A stretch of 64,000 nucleotides of DNA from Pleomorphomonas carboxyditropha (GCF_002770725.1 NZ_NQVN01000009.1:62001-126000), one strand, 5' to 3'; shown: positions 1 to 9,851, numbered from the stretch's first letter. The notes: generated by a model not told the origin, from the sequence alone. Numbers and translations: made by a program.

Positions 1-7
1 TGAGCGC

Positions 8-44
8 AAAAAGAAACCGGCGTCGCGATTGCGGCGCCGGTTTC
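8..44 (-). terminator. Leftward intrinsic terminator of the azoreductase gene
   Basis: Perfect 10-bp inverted repeat at 13-22 and 35-44, extendable inward by several pairs around a GATT loop. Read on the minus strand the stem is followed by a run of five T (plus-strand A run at 8-12), which fits an intrinsic terminator just past the leftward gene ending at 63. Confidence 0.7.
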
Positions 45-62
45 CGATTGTGAGCGGCCAAG

Positions 63-635
63 TCAGGCGTCGACGGTTTGCCGCCGCTCCGCACGGATGC
101 GGGCGGCGATGCCGGCGATCTCGGCGTTGGCCGCCTGCATCGCCCGCGCCCGGTGCTCGTCGGAGATGTTGACGCCCTCGGCGCGGACGACGTCGATATC
201 CTTGATGCCGAGCAGGCGGAAGAAGGACCGCAGATAGGGATCGACGAAATCCTCCTCGGGGCCATGATGGAAGCCGCCGCTCGCATAGGCGACGACCACC
301 TTGCGGCCGCCGGCAAGCCCTTCGGGTCCCTTCTCGGTGTAGCGGAACGTCTTGCGGGGAATGGAGATCGAATCGAGCCAGGCCTTGAGGCGGGCCGGAA
401 CGGAGAGGTTGTACATCGGCGCCCCGATGACGACGACGTCGGCGGCCAGGAACTCGTCGGCGGCCGGGCTGTCGCCGGCGCGCGGATTGATGGCCGCCGG
501 CTCTTCGCTCGTGAGGTCGTGGTGGATCACCGGCTCGTCCGAGCCGTCGGCGACGGCCGCGACGATGGCGGCGGTCAGCGCGCGGGAAACGGATCCTTCG
601 GTCTGGATGCTGGAATCGATATGCAGGATGGTCAC
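63..635 (-). CDS. azoR: FMN-dependent NADH-azoreductase (AzoR family)
   Basis: Flavodoxin-fold NAD(P)H oxidoreductase that reduces azo compounds and quinones using FMN; cytosolic. The N-terminus has the phosphate-binding beginning HIDSSIQ with downstream SVSR, and the middle has the PMYNLSVPARLKAWLD stretch typical of AzoR (about residues 73-88). The later ASGG and PYLRSFFRLLGI segments also match the family. I chose the GTG start at 635 because it follows an AGG-containing ribosome site and matches the usual family N-terminus; an ATG at 668 would add 11 residues. The length of 190 aa is slightly shorter than the roughly 200 aa of E. coli AzoR. It is transcribed divergently from an AraC-type gene, which is its likely regulator (inference from position). 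Confidence 0.9.
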   Translation of the reverse strand: MTILHIDSSIQTEGSVSRALTAAIVAAVADGSDEPVIHHDLTSEEPAAINPRAGDSPAADEFLAADVVVIGAPMYNLSVPARLKAWLDSISIPRKTFRYTEKGPEGLAGGRKVVVAYASGGFHHGPEEDFVDPYLRSFFRLLGIKDIDVVRAEGVNISDEHRARAMQAANAEIAGIAARIRAERRQTVDA

Positions 636-732
636 TGTGCCTGGCTCCGAATGATTTTCGAGCGGCAACCTATCGCAGGCTCGGCCGATCTGTTATCGGC
701 ATCGGATCATTTGATGTCGAGTTTGGGCCAAA

Positions 733-1467
733 GTGACCGACACCTGTCTCAACCGTCTCGTCGAGAGCGACGCGCGCCACAGCGCCGCCATCCACAGCCA
801 CGACCAGGGCCAGCTCACCTATATCGAGCGCGGTGTGCTGAGCCTTGAGGCGGACGGCCGCATCTGGGCGATCCCGCCCGGGCGGCTGCACTGGATTCCG
901 GCCGGCGTGCGGCACGCCTCGCGCTCGCACGGCGAGGTGCGTTTCTGGCTGACGCTGGTGTCGGAAGACTTCGCGAACCGTTTGCCCAGCCGGATTACCG
1001 TGCTCGAGGCCTCGCCGCTGCTCGTCGGCGCGCTGGATCGGCTACGGGGGCTGCGGCCGGGCGACGCCTTCGCCGCGCCGTTGCTCGATGTCGTTGCCCA
1101 CGAGATCGACACCGGCGCCGAGGAAGCGCCCGGCATGCGGCTGCCGACGCCGCCCCGCATGCGCGACTGGGCGCTGGCCTTTCTCGCCGCGCCGAGCATC
1201 AAGACCGGCATCGACGCGGCGGCCGGCGCGGTGGCCATGTCGCGCCGCAGCTTCACCCGGCATTTCGAGCGCGAGGTCGGCATGACCTTCGCCGCCTGGA
1301 AGCGGGCGGTGATCGTCCACCGGGCGACGGTGCGATTGGCGGAGGGGGCGGCGGTCGGCGACGTTGCCCTGGAGGCCGGCTACGAGAGCGTCAGCGCCTT
1401 CATCGCCATGTTCAGGTCGGTGTGCGGCCGGCTGCCGGGTGAAATCCGGCGCGGGGTGGGAACCTGA
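733..1467 (+). CDS. AraC family transcriptional regulator with N-terminal cupin
   Basis: Transcription factor of 244 aa. Residues about 15-75 form an AraC-type cupin sensor (HSHDQGQL, then PPGRLHWIPAGVRH), and the C-terminal hundred residues form the double helix-turn-helix, with MSRRSFTRHFEREVGMTF as the first recognition unit and GDVALEAGYESVSAFIAMFR as the second. The start is GTG at 733, chosen because the upstream region holds no better in-frame start. It diverges from the azoreductase gene across a gap of about 100 bases, so it probably controls that gene, responding to an unknown aromatic or quinone-like signal; this is inferred from position only. Confidence 0.88.
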   Translation: MTDTCLNRLVESDARHSAAIHSHDQGQLTYIERGVLSLEADGRIWAIPPGRLHWIPAGVRHASRSHGEVRFWLTLVSEDFANRLPSRITVLEASPLLVGALDRLRGLRPGDAFAAPLLDVVAHEIDTGAEEAPGMRLPTPPRMRDWALAFLAAPSIKTGIDAAAGAVAMSRRSFTRHFEREVGMTFAAWKRAVIVHRATVRLAEGAAVGDVALEAGYESVSAFIAMFRSVCGRLPGEIRRGVGT

Positions 1468-1468
1468 A

Positions 1469-2140
1469 TCACTTGGGCGTGGGCAGAATGCCGCGCATCA
1501 AAATGCCGATCACCGTGTCGGAGGCGGCGCGGAAGGTGGCGGGATCCTCGACGCCGCGCCCCAGCACCGAGCGGATCTGCGCATCGAAGTCGGCGTAATG
1601 CTGCGTCGTCGCCCAGATCATGAAGATCAGGTGGACGGGGTCGATGTCGAGCAGCTTGCCGTCCCGGATCCAGCGGCGGATCACCTCGGCCTTTTCCTCG
1701 ACGATCGACTTGAGGTCGGTTTTGAGGACGCCGTCGAGATGCGGCGCGCCGAGCAGCACCTCGCCGATGAACAGCCGGCTTTCCTGGGGAAAATCGCGCG
1801 ATTGCTCCAGCTTCTGGCGGATATAGCCGGTCAGCTCGGCCTCCGGATCGCCGTCCTCGGCCATCTCCCCGAACGGGGCGAGCCACATGTCGAGCGTGCG
1901 CGTCAGCACCGCCGTATAGAGGTCGTGCTTGCGCCGGAAGTAATAGAGCAGGTTCGGCTTGGACATGCCGGCCTTTTCGGCGATCTGGTCGACGGTGGCG
2001 CCGCGGAAGCCGTAGCGCGAAAATACCTCGAGCGCCGCGTCGAGGATGCGTTCCTCGTTTTCCGCCTGAATGCGCGTCCGCTTCTTCGAGCCGCGCGCGC
2101 GGGCCAGATCCTGGCTTTCAGTCGCTGTTTCGTAACTCAT
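1469..2140 (-). CDS. TetR family regulator, RutR-like
   Basis: TetR-type repressor of about 223 aa. The helix-turn-helix lies at residues 40-75 (ATVDQIAEKAGMSKPNLLYYF), preceded by a basic N-terminus. The C-terminal ligand domain (GEVLLGAPHLDGVLK, DPVHLIFMIWATTQHYADF) resembles the RutR/YcdC type, whose E. coli member senses uracil and controls pyrimidine degradation. The ATG at 2140 is preferred over one at 2155, since an inverted repeat that looks like an operator covers the upstream codons. It is convergent with the AraC gene, one base apart. Its presence near an aminotransferase, hydantoinase and carbamoylase supports a role in pyrimidine or hydantoin catabolism, but the ligand is inferred. 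Confidence 0.85.
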   Translation of the reverse strand: MSYETATESQDLARARGSKKRTRIQAENEERILDAALEVFSRYGFRGATVDQIAEKAGMSKPNLLYYFRRKHDLYTAVLTRTLDMWLAPFGEMAEDGDPEAELTGYIRQKLEQSRDFPQESRLFIGEVLLGAPHLDGVLKTDLKSIVEEKAEVIRRWIRDGKLLDIDPVHLIFMIWATTQHYADFDAQIRSVLGRGVEDPATFRAASDTVIGILMRGILPTPK

Positions 2141-2144
2141 GCAG

Positions 2145-2171
2145 CGAATGTCCACGCTATCGAGACATTCG
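2145..2171. promoter_or_regulatory. Perfect 8-bp inverted repeat, candidate TetR autoregulatory operator
   Basis: CGAATGTC at 2145-2152 and GACATTCG at 2164-2171 are perfect inverted copies separated by 11 bases, beginning 5 bases upstream of the TetR gene start. Position and symmetry fit a self-repression site. It does not match the published E. coli RutR consensus TTGACCA-N2-TGGTCAA. Confidence 0.5.
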
Positions 2172-2228
2172 GCAAGCCCGGATCGGTGGCAAAACGCCGG
2201 TCGCGGTGGATGAATTTTGTCCGGTTGG

Positions 2229-2777
2229 TCAGAAGCTCGGCGGCGTGCATACCGAGATCACCTCGCAGATGTCGTCGCCGACGTTGCGGAAGCGGTGCGG
2301 TTCGTTGCTTTTGAAATAGTAGGCCTCGCCCGGGCCGAGCACCCGCCGCTTGTCGCCGACGATCACCTCGATCTGCCCCTTGAGCACGATGCCGCCTTCC
2401 TCGCCTTCGTGACGCAGGTGGATGCGGCCGGAGCTGCTGCCCACCTCGTAGCGCTCGGAGAGGATTTGCAGCGCCTTGCCGGTGAGATCGCGTCCAACCT
2501 GCCGGTAGGAAACGCCGCCGCGGCCGATCTCCATCAGGTCCTCGGCCTTGAAGAAGATCTGCTCGGCCACCGGCTCGTCCTCGGCGAAGAAGTCGGCCAT
2601 CGGCAGCGGCAGCGCGTCGAGGATGCGCTTCAGCGCGCCGACCGACGGGCTGATGGTGTTGGACTCGATCTGGCTGACGGTGGCGTTGGAGATGCCGGCC
2701 CGCCGCGCCAGCTCGCGCTGCGACAAGCCGCGCGCCTCGCGAAACCGCCTGAGCTTGCCGCCGAGATCGAGGGTCAC
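2229..2777 (-). CDS. XRE family regulator with C-terminal cupin domain
   Basis: Regulator of 182 aa combining an N-terminal XRE helix-turn-helix (residues about 3-57, LSQRELARRAGISNATVSQIE) with a C-terminal cupin_2 sensor (HEGEEGGIVLKG, LGPGEAYYFKSNEPHRFRN). This architecture is that of PuuR-like regulators of polyamine and amino-compound catabolism. I chose the GTG at 2777 because it is preceded by a strong AGGGGAGGA ribosome site; an upstream ATG at 2861 would add 28 residues lacking domain similarity. It diverges from the omega-amino acid aminotransferase gene, which is its probable target. The cupin ligand is unknown; an amine or beta-amino acid is the simplest guess. Confidence 0.88.
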   Translation of the reverse strand: MTLDLGGKLRRFREARGLSQRELARRAGISNATVSQIESNTISPSVGALKRILDALPLPMADFFAEDEPVAEQIFFKAEDLMEIGRGGVSYRQVGRDLTGKALQILSERYEVGSSSGRIHLRHEGEEGGIVLKGQIEVIVGDKRRVLGPGEAYYFKSNEPHRFRNVGDDICEVISVCTPPSF

Positions 2778-2804
2778 GGCATCCTCCCCTGTTAAGTTGT
2801 TTGC

Positions 2805-2882
2805 TTTCCCGAACAGGTCGCCACAAACCGCCCGCATTTGCAAGGGGAGCGATCTGCACAAGATAACTGCTTGTTCAGGAAA
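2805..2882. promoter_or_regulatory. Inverted pair of TTGTTCAGGAAA-like motifs in the XRE-cupin/aminotransferase divergent promoter
   Basis: On the minus strand 2805-2817 reads CCTGTTCGGGAAA; on the plus strand 2870-2882 reads CTTGTTCAGGAAA. The two differ at only two positions, are in opposite orientation, and each lies on the side of the gene it would control. They are candidate binding sites for the XRE-cupin protein. Confidence 0.45.
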
Positions 2883-2966
2883 CGGGCATGTCGTTATCTA
2901 CGTGTCGATCCGGACCCGGCTCGAACGCTATCCAGGCCCTGCCGTCCGCCTCGCTCGGAGACCTTC

Positions 2967-4286
<1,320 letters not shown>

Positions 4287-4301
4287 GGACGCGGCGGACG
4301 A

Positions 4302-5669
4302 TCAAAGCAGCGTGCCGCGCAGGATCAGCAGCGCCACGCTGAAGTAGATGATGAGGCCCGTGACGTCGACCAGCGTGGCGACGAACGGCGCCGAGGCGCT
4401 CGCCGGATCGAAGCCCAGCCGTTTCAACAGGAAGGGCAGCATCGAGCCGGCGAGCGAGCCGAAGGTGACGATGCCGATGAGGCCGACGCCGACCGTCAGG
4501 CCGATCAGCTCCCAGTGCGGGCCGTAGTCGAAGATGCCGAGCCCCTGCCAGGCGGCGATGCGGACCATGCCGATCACCCCGAGGCTGGCGCCGAGCGCCA
4601 CGCCGACCGGCAGTTCGCGCAGCGCCACCCGCCACCAGTCGCGCAGGCGCAACTGGCCGAGCGCCAGGGCGCGGATCAGCAATGACGTCGCCTGCGAGCC
4701 GGAATTGCCGCCCGAGCTCATGATGAGCGGGATGAACAGCGTCAGCACCACCGCTTTTTCCAGCTCGTTCTCGAAATGCTGCATGGCGCTCGCCGTCAGC
4801 ATCTCGCTGATGAACAGCACGCCGAGCCATCCGACCCGCTTGCGGTACATGCTGAAGAAGCCCGTGCCGAGATAGGGCTCGGTCGTGCCCTCGACGCCGC
4901 CGAATTTCTGCACGTCCTCGCTGCCTTCGGCCAGGATCGCGTCGATCACGTCGTCGACGGTGACGATGCCCAGCATCTGCTGCCGCTCGTTGACCACCGG
5001 CACCGACAACAGGTCGTGGATCGAGATCAAACGGGCGACCTCCTCGCGATCGACGTCGGCGCGGACGGTGATCGGCTCGCGGTCGGGAGCGAGATCGAGG
5101 ATCGGCTGCTCGGGCTCGCCGATGATCAGCTCGCGCAGCGTCACCACCCGCAGTAGCGCCCGCGTCTTCGGATCGAGCGCATGGATCGCGTAGACCGTCT
5201 CGCGCGTGCGCTCGACGTCGCGGATGTGGCGCAGCGTCTCGGCCACCGTGTAGGTGGCGGGCACGCTGACGAACTCGGTCGACATCAGGCTGCCGGCCGT
5301 GCCCTCGGGATAGGCGAGCAGCCGCTTGAGCGGCCAGGCGCTGTCGAAGTCGACGCGCTTCAACAGCTCGGAACGGTCCTCGTCGTCGAGGGCGCGCAGC
5401 ACGTCGGCGGCGCGGTCGTCGGCCATGCCCTTGAGGATTTCGCCGGCCCGCTCGTGCGGCAGGTCGATGAGCAGGTCGCCGGCGCGGGCCAGCTCCGGCC
5501 GGTCGAACACGTCGATGGCGCGTTCGAGGGGCAGATGGGCGAGCACCGCCGCCGCGGTTTCCGCGTCTTCCTCGTTGAGACGGGCGACGATGTCGGCGGC
5601 GTGCGCGTCGAACAGGTCGGCGAACAGCACCAGATCGACCGCGCCCGGCGCGGTGCGGATGGTATCCAT
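4302..5669 (-). CDS. mgtE: Magnesium transporter MgtE
   Basis: Inner-membrane Mg2+ channel of 455 aa. The N-terminal MgtE_N helical superfamily (residues about 15-130, with repeated ALDDEDRSELLKR-type motifs) is followed by two CBS domains (about 135-255) and a five-helix membrane domain. The signature PLIMSSGGNSGSQATS sits near the second transmembrane helix and helix 5 has the conserved FGSLAGS. CBS plus N domain gate the pore in response to cytosolic Mg2+ in characterised MgtE proteins. The start at 5669 has a GAGGTGAG ribosome site. It is convergent with the aminotransferase, 15 bases away, with no functional link evident. Confidence 0.95.
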   Translation of the reverse strand: MDTIRTAPGAVDLVLFADLFDAHAADIVARLNEEDAETAAAVLAHLPLERAIDVFDRPELARAGDLLIDLPHERAGEILKGMADDRAADVLRALDDEDRSELLKRVDFDSAWPLKRLLAYPEGTAGSLMSTEFVSVPATYTVAETLRHIRDVERTRETVYAIHALDPKTRALLRVVTLRELIIGEPEQPILDLAPDREPITVRADVDREEVARLISIHDLLSVPVVNERQQMLGIVTVDDVIDAILAEGSEDVQKFGGVEGTTEPYLGTGFFSMYRKRVGWLGVLFISEMLTASAMQHFENELEKAVVLTLFIPLIMSSGGNSGSQATSLLIRALALGQLRLRDWWRVALRELPVGVALGASLGVIGMVRIAAWQGLGIFDYGPHWELIGLTVGVGLIGIVTFGSLAGSMLPFLLKRLGFDPASASAPFVATLVDVTGLIIYFSVALLILRGTLL

Positions 5670-5999
5670 GGTCTCACCTCTCGATCCGTCGTCACGGCGG
5701 ATCGCAGGCGAGCCAACCCGTGCGGGTCAGACCGGCGTCGGCCGTGACGACAAGGACAATCGACTACTGTCGCTTGGCATGGGGTTGGGTTTCCTTTGAA
5801 ATCGCGCCGTCCGACGGAGCCGGTCGGCGCGGCGGCAAAATGGGCCGGCGGGCCGCAAAGGTCAAGACGTGGACCGACAGAAAGATGCACCCTCGTTGGT
5901 CTTCGTCCGCCGTCGCCGCGGCCGATGATTGCCGTTGCGCAAGACGGCTCTATCGTTCATGTTACGTTCCGCCGACAGGCCAACCGAGAGGAGACCATC
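5670..5999. other. Intergenic region between divergent mgtE and VOC gene
   Basis: About 330 bases with no convincing gene. Next to the mgtE ribosome site the minus strand can form a near-perfect 9-bp hairpin (GATCCGCCG with CGACGGATC), which could influence mgtE translation, but it does not resemble the M-box Mg riboswitch. Promoters for both genes should lie here; none is clear enough to place. Confidence 0.4.
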
Positions 6000-6380
6000 A
6001 TGGCCAAGCACGGTACCTTTGTCTGGAACGAGCTGATGACCCCCGATGTCGCCGCCGCCAAGGCCTTCTACGCCGCCGCCCTTGGCTGGACTTTCACCGA
6101 GGAGGATATGGGCGACGACGGCCTTTACACGCTGGTTCATGCCGAGGGGCAGGAGAAGCCGGTGGCCGGCATCTACCAATGGCCGGACAGCCAGCCCGGC
6201 TCGCGCGACTGGTTCGCCTACGTCGCCGTCGACGACATCGACGCGGCCGTCGAAAAGGTCGGGCCGGCGGGCGGCAAGGTGCTGCGCGGCCCGTGGGCGA
6301 TCGCGGGCGTCGGCCGGATTGCCATCGTGCTCGACGCGGCCGGCAGCGCCATCGGCTATCTGCAAGCCGAGCCCATGTGA
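6000..6380 (+). CDS. VOC (glyoxalase/bleomycin resistance) family protein
   Basis: Protein of 126 aa with the paired beta-alpha-beta-beta-beta fold of vicinal oxygen chelate proteins. The first module is FVWNELMTPDVAAAKAFYAAALGW (split by strand turns) and the second includes WFAYVAVDDIDAAVEKV. Both modules lie in one short chain, as in the predicted-enzyme class related to CFP30B and YaeR. The ATG at 6000 has a GAGAGGAGA ribosome site at 5985-5993. Metal ligands are not obvious, so enzymatic activity is uncertain. It stands alone between mgtE and a small membrane protein, with no operon partners. Confidence 0.82.
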   Translation: MAKHGTFVWNELMTPDVAAAKAFYAAALGWTFTEEDMGDDGLYTLVHAEGQEKPVAGIYQWPDSQPGSRDWFAYVAVDDIDAAVEKVGPAGGKVLRGPWAIAGVGRIAIVLDAAGSAIGYLQAEPM

Positions 6381-6527
6381 TCGCCGGACCGACCCCCACC
6401 CGAGCGCCGGCGGTCGCGACAAAGTGATCCCGATCGTCGGCGCTCCCCGTCGCGGTTGCCATGTTTCGGCCGGACGCCGGAGCAATCCTGCCGCCGTCGA
6501 GACGAAACGCGACGGGAGAGTCGGGCC

Positions 6528-6758
6528 ATGACGCCGGCCGTTACCATAACCATGCTGGTGGCCGCCTTTTGCGGGCTTGCGCGGCGGTTCGTCGCCTCGC
6601 TTGTCGGGGCATTCCTGCTGGCGATGGTCGGCGTGGCGCACATGCTGGCGCGGCAGCCGGCGTCGGCTCACCACATTCTGCTGCACGGTTTTCATCTGCT
6701 GCTGATCTTCAACGTCACCTATGCCGCCTTTGCGATTTTTTCGGCGTTGGTATTTTGA
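6528..6758 (+). CDS. Small two-helix membrane protein, unknown function
   Basis: Predicted 76-aa protein with two hydrophobic segments (residues about 3-38 and 52-76) and very short loops. No known family was recognised. The ATG at 6528 is favoured by a GGGAGAG ribosome site; an upstream ATG at 6456 would add an arginine-rich stretch without membrane character. A short hairpin followed by T residues at about 6800-6825 may terminate it. It stands alone ahead of the hydantoin cluster, and nothing in context suggests a role. Confidence 0.5.
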   Translation: MTPAVTITMLVAAFCGLARRFVASLVGAFLLAMVGVAHMLARQPASAHHILLHGFHLLLIFNVTYAAFAIFSALVF

Positions 6759-6874
6759 AGCTTTTGCGGGCGACTGCCCGAAAGCGGCAAGCAACCCTGC
6801 CGTCAAACGCGGCATCTTTTTGAGTTTCGCCGAAAACTGAGGCTTTGGGTTGCTTCGTTGCTCAAAAATCACCC

Positions 6875-6882
6875 TTGACCAT
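6875..6882. promoter_or_regulatory. TTGACCAT, matching one RutR half-site, upstream of the carbamoylase gene
   Basis: The sequence TTGACCAT lies about 135 bases upstream of the carbamoylase start. It equals one half of the E. coli RutR consensus (TTGACCA-N2-TGGTCAA); the second half is not recognisable. Since a RutR-like gene lies 5 kb away, the match is noted, but a single half-site can occur by chance. Confidence 0.2.
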
Positions 6883-7013
6883 TTCAGGGGCAAACCCGAC
6901 TATGCGTTTATCAATTGGTAAAAGTTTTGCCGATCCGCCGTCCCGAGAGATGGCCGGGTGGCCGGGGAATGCCGGGGGCGGCCCGATCGGTTCGCTCTCG
7001 CGATCAGGGGAAC

Positions 7014-8267
7014 ATGATGACGACGCCGACCGACAACATGCGGGTCAACGGGGCGCGGCTGTGGGACAGCCTTGAGGAAATGGCGACGACGGGGCCGGGT
7101 CTGAGGGGCGGCTGCAATCGGCAGACGCTGACCGACGAAGACGCCAAGGGCAGGGCGCTGTTCAAGGCCTGGGGCGAGGCGGCCGGCATGACGCTCGGCA
7201 TCGACCGGATGGGCACCATGTTCTTCACCCGGCCCGGCACCGATCCCGACGCGCTGCCGGTCTACGTCGGCAGCCATCTCGATACCCAGCCGACCGGCGG
7301 CAAGTACGACGGCGTGCTCGGCGTGCTCGGCGCCCTCGAGGTTGTCCGTTCGCTCAACGACCTCGGCGTCAGGACCAGGCATCCGATCGTCGTCGTCAAC
7401 TGGACCAACGAGGAAGGCGGCCGATTCGCGCCGGCCATGCTGGCGTCCGGCGTGTTCGCCGGCGTCCATACCCTCGACTACGCCTATGGGCGCAAGGATT
7501 TCGACGGCAAGGTGTTCGGCGACGAGCTGAAGCGCATCGGCTGGCTCGGCCAGGAGGAAGTCGGCGCGCGAAAGATGCACGCCTATTTCGAATATCACAT
7601 CGAGCAAGGCCCCATCCTGGAGGCCGAGGAGAAGCAGATCGGCGTCGTCACCCACTGCCAGGGTCTGTGGTGGCTGGAATTCACGCTGACCGGCAAGGAA
7701 GCGCATACCGGCTCGACGCCGATGAACATGCGCGTCAACGCCGGCCTCGCCATGGCCCGCATCTTCGAGCTGGTGCAGAAGGTGGCGATGGACAGCCAGC
7801 CCAACGCCGTCGGCGGCGTCGGCCAGGTGAAGTTCTCGCCCAATTCGCGCAACGTGCTGCCGGGCACCGTCGTCTTCACCGTCGACATCCGTTCGCCGGA
7901 ACAGGAAAAGCTCGACCGCATGCGGGCGATCATCGAGGCCGAGGCGCCGAAGCTCTGCGAGCCGCTGGGCGTCCGGTGCGCCGTCGAGGTGGTCGGCCAT
8001 TTCGATCCCGTCACCTTCGATCCGACGCTGGTCTCCCGCGTTCGCTCGGTCACCGAGAAGCTCGGCTACAGCCACATGAACCTCGTCTCCGGCGCCGGCC
8101 ACGACGCCTGCTGGGCGGCCAGGGTGGCGCCCGCCACCATGATCATGTGCCCCTGCGAGGGCGGCCTTTCCCATAACGAGGACGAGAAGATCACGCCGGA
8201 ATGGGCGGCGGCCGGCGCCGACGTGCTGCTGCACGCCGTATTGGAGACGGCGGAGATCGTTGCCTGA
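7014..8267 (+). CDS. Zn-dependent hydantoinase/carbamoylase family amidase (N-carbamoyl-amino acid hydrolase / beta-ureidopropionase)
   Basis: M20-type binuclear metalloamidase of 417 aa that hydrolyses N-carbamoyl amino acids to the amino acid, CO2 and ammonia. Metal-ligand motifs appear in the expected order: GSHLDTQ (His), GGKYDGVLG (Asp), NWTNEEGGRF (Glu pair), EYHIEQGP (His) and GAGHDACW (His). The dimerisation lid (residues about 215-330) includes GKEAHTGSTPM. ATG at 7014 follows CAGGGGAAC; ATG at 7017 is also possible. It is followed 95 bases later by dihydropyrimidinase, whose ring-opened product is its natural substrate, so either N-carbamoyl-beta-alanine or carbamoyl L-amino acids may be hydrolysed. 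Sequence alone does not settle which. Confidence 0.92.
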   Translation: MMTTPTDNMRVNGARLWDSLEEMATTGPGLRGGCNRQTLTDEDAKGRALFKAWGEAAGMTLGIDRMGTMFFTRPGTDPDALPVYVGSHLDTQPTGGKYDGVLGVLGALEVVRSLNDLGVRTRHPIVVVNWTNEEGGRFAPAMLASGVFAGVHTLDYAYGRKDFDGKVFGDELKRIGWLGQEEVGARKMHAYFEYHIEQGPILEAEEKQIGVVTHCQGLWWLEFTLTGKEAHTGSTPMNMRVNAGLAMARIFELVQKVAMDSQPNAVGGVGQVKFSPNSRNVLPGTVVFTVDIRSPEQEKLDRMRAIIEAEAPKLCEPLGVRCAVEVVGHFDPVTFDPTLVSRVRSVTEKLGYSHMNLVSGAGHDACWAARVAPATMIMCPCEGGLSHNEDEKITPEWAAAGADVLLHAVLETAEIVA

Positions 8268-8362
8268 TGACAGGCGTGTTTCACGGCGATTATGCTGCGG
8301 ACCCGAACAGTCTGTTCATGACAAGAAAGCTGACGGACAAACCGTCCAACGAGGGTTGAACC

Positions 8363-9817
8363 ATGTCGAAGGTCATCAAGGGTGGAACCATCGTCACCGC
8401 CGATCTGACGTATGAAGCCGACGTCCTGATCGAGGGCGAGCGCATCGTCGCGATCGGTCCCGATCTCAAGGGCGACGAGGTGCTGGACGCCACCGGCTGC
8501 TACGTCATGCCGGGCGGCATCGATCCGCACACCCATTTGGAGATGCCCTTCATGGGCACCTATTCGGCCGACGATTTCGACAGCGGCACCCGGGCGGGCC
8601 TCGCCGGCGGCACCACCATGGTGGTCGACTTCATCACGCCGCGCCCCGACGAGTCGATGCTGAGCGCCCTCCAGAGCTGGCACAACCGGGCGAGCCGCGC
8701 CAACAGCGACTATTCGTTCCACATGTGCGTCACCTCGTGGAACAGAGAGATCTTCGACGAGATGAAGGTGATCATCGAGGAGAAGGGCATCAACTCCTTC
8801 AAGCATTTCATGGCCTACAAGGGCTCGCTGATGGTGGACGACGACGAGATGTTCCAGTCGTTCCAGCGCCTTGCCGAGCTCGGCGGCCTGCCGCTGGTGC
8901 ACGCCGAGAACGGCGACGTGGTCGCCCAGATGCAGGCCAAGCTCTACGCCGAGGGCAACACCGGCCCCGAGGCGCACGCCTATTCCCGGCCGCCCGAGGT
9001 CGAGGGCGAGGCGACCAACCGCGCCATCATGCTGGCCGACATGGCCGGCGCGCCGCTCTACGTCGTCCATACCTCCTGCGAGCAGGCGCATGAGGCGATC
9101 CGCCGTGCCCGCCAGAAGGGCATGCGCGTCTACGGCGAGCCGCTGATCCAGCACCTCCTGCTCGACGACAGCGAATACGCCAATCCCGACTGGGACCATT
9201 CGGCCGCCCGCGTCATGAGCCCGCCGTTCCGCAACAAGCTGCATCAGAACAGCCTGTGGGCCGGCCTCGCCGCCGGCTCGCTGAGCTGCGTCGCCACCGA
9301 TCATTGCACCTTCACCATCGCCCAGAAGCGCAACGGCCTCGGCGACTTCCGCAAGATCCCCAACGGCACCGGCGGCCTCGAGGATCGCATGCCGCTGCTC
9401 TGGACCTACGGCGTGCGAACCGGCCGGCTGACCATGAACGAATTCGTGGCCGTCACCTCCACCAACAGCGCCAAGATCCTCAACATGTATCCGAGGAAGG
9501 GCGCGGTGCTGGTCGGCGCCGATGCCGACCTCGTGGTCTGGGATCCCAAGCGCTCCAAGGTCATCTCGCCGAAGACCCAGCAGTCGGTGATCGAATACAA
9601 CGTGTTCGACGGCTACGAGGTGACCGGCCTGCCGCGCTTCACGCTGTCCCGCGGCAAGGTGGTGGTCGAGGAAGCCACCATGAAGACCGAGGAAGGCCAC
9701 GGCAAGTTCGTGCCGCGCAAGCCGTTCACGGCGGTCGCCAAGGCGCTCGGCCAGTGGAAGGACATCGTGTCGCCGCGGCGCGTCGAGCGTGCCGGCATTC
9801 CGGCGACCGGCATCTGA
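8363..9817 (+). CDS. hydA: Dihydropyrimidinase / D-hydantoinase
   Basis: Cyclic amidohydrolase of 484 aa that opens dihydrouracil, dihydrothymine or hydantoin rings. The binuclear metal centre residues are visible: PHTHLEM (His-x-His), the carboxylated lysine in SFKHFMAYKG, His in VHAENGD, His in YVVHTSCEQ and Asp in ATDHCTF. The N-terminal beta-sandwich strand MSKVIKGGTIVTADLTYEADVLI (shown only as a region, residues 1-23) and the KVVVEE strand near the end complete the family fold. Start ATG at 8363 has GAGGG upstream. It is co-oriented with the carbamoylase and a downstream ABC importer, giving a transport, ring-opening and decarbamoylation module. Confidence 0.95.
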   Translation: MSKVIKGGTIVTADLTYEADVLIEGERIVAIGPDLKGDEVLDATGCYVMPGGIDPHTHLEMPFMGTYSADDFDSGTRAGLAGGTTMVVDFITPRPDESMLSALQSWHNRASRANSDYSFHMCVTSWNREIFDEMKVIIEEKGINSFKHFMAYKGSLMVDDDEMFQSFQRLAELGGLPLVHAENGDVVAQMQAKLYAEGNTGPEAHAYSRPPEVEGEATNRAIMLADMAGAPLYVVHTSCEQAHEAIRRARQKGMRVYGEPLIQHLLLDDSEYANPDWDHSAARVMSPPFRNKLHQNSLWAGLAAGSLSCVATDHCTFTIAQKRNGLGDFRKIPNGTGGLEDRMPLLWTYGVRTGRLTMNEFVAVTSTNSAKILNMYPRKGAVLVGADADLVVWDPKRSKVISPKTQQSVIEYNVFDGYEVTGLPRFTLSRGKVVVEEATMKTEEGHGKFVPRKPFTAVAKALGQWKDIVSPRRVERAGIPATGI

Positions 9818-9851
9818 AATCGGCCCGGCCGGCCCGCTTCTTGCTTTGATT

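Noticed and set aside
5670-5999. Possible Mg2+ riboswitch in the mgtE leader
   Set aside because: A hairpin is present, but none of the M-box conserved blocks could be found.
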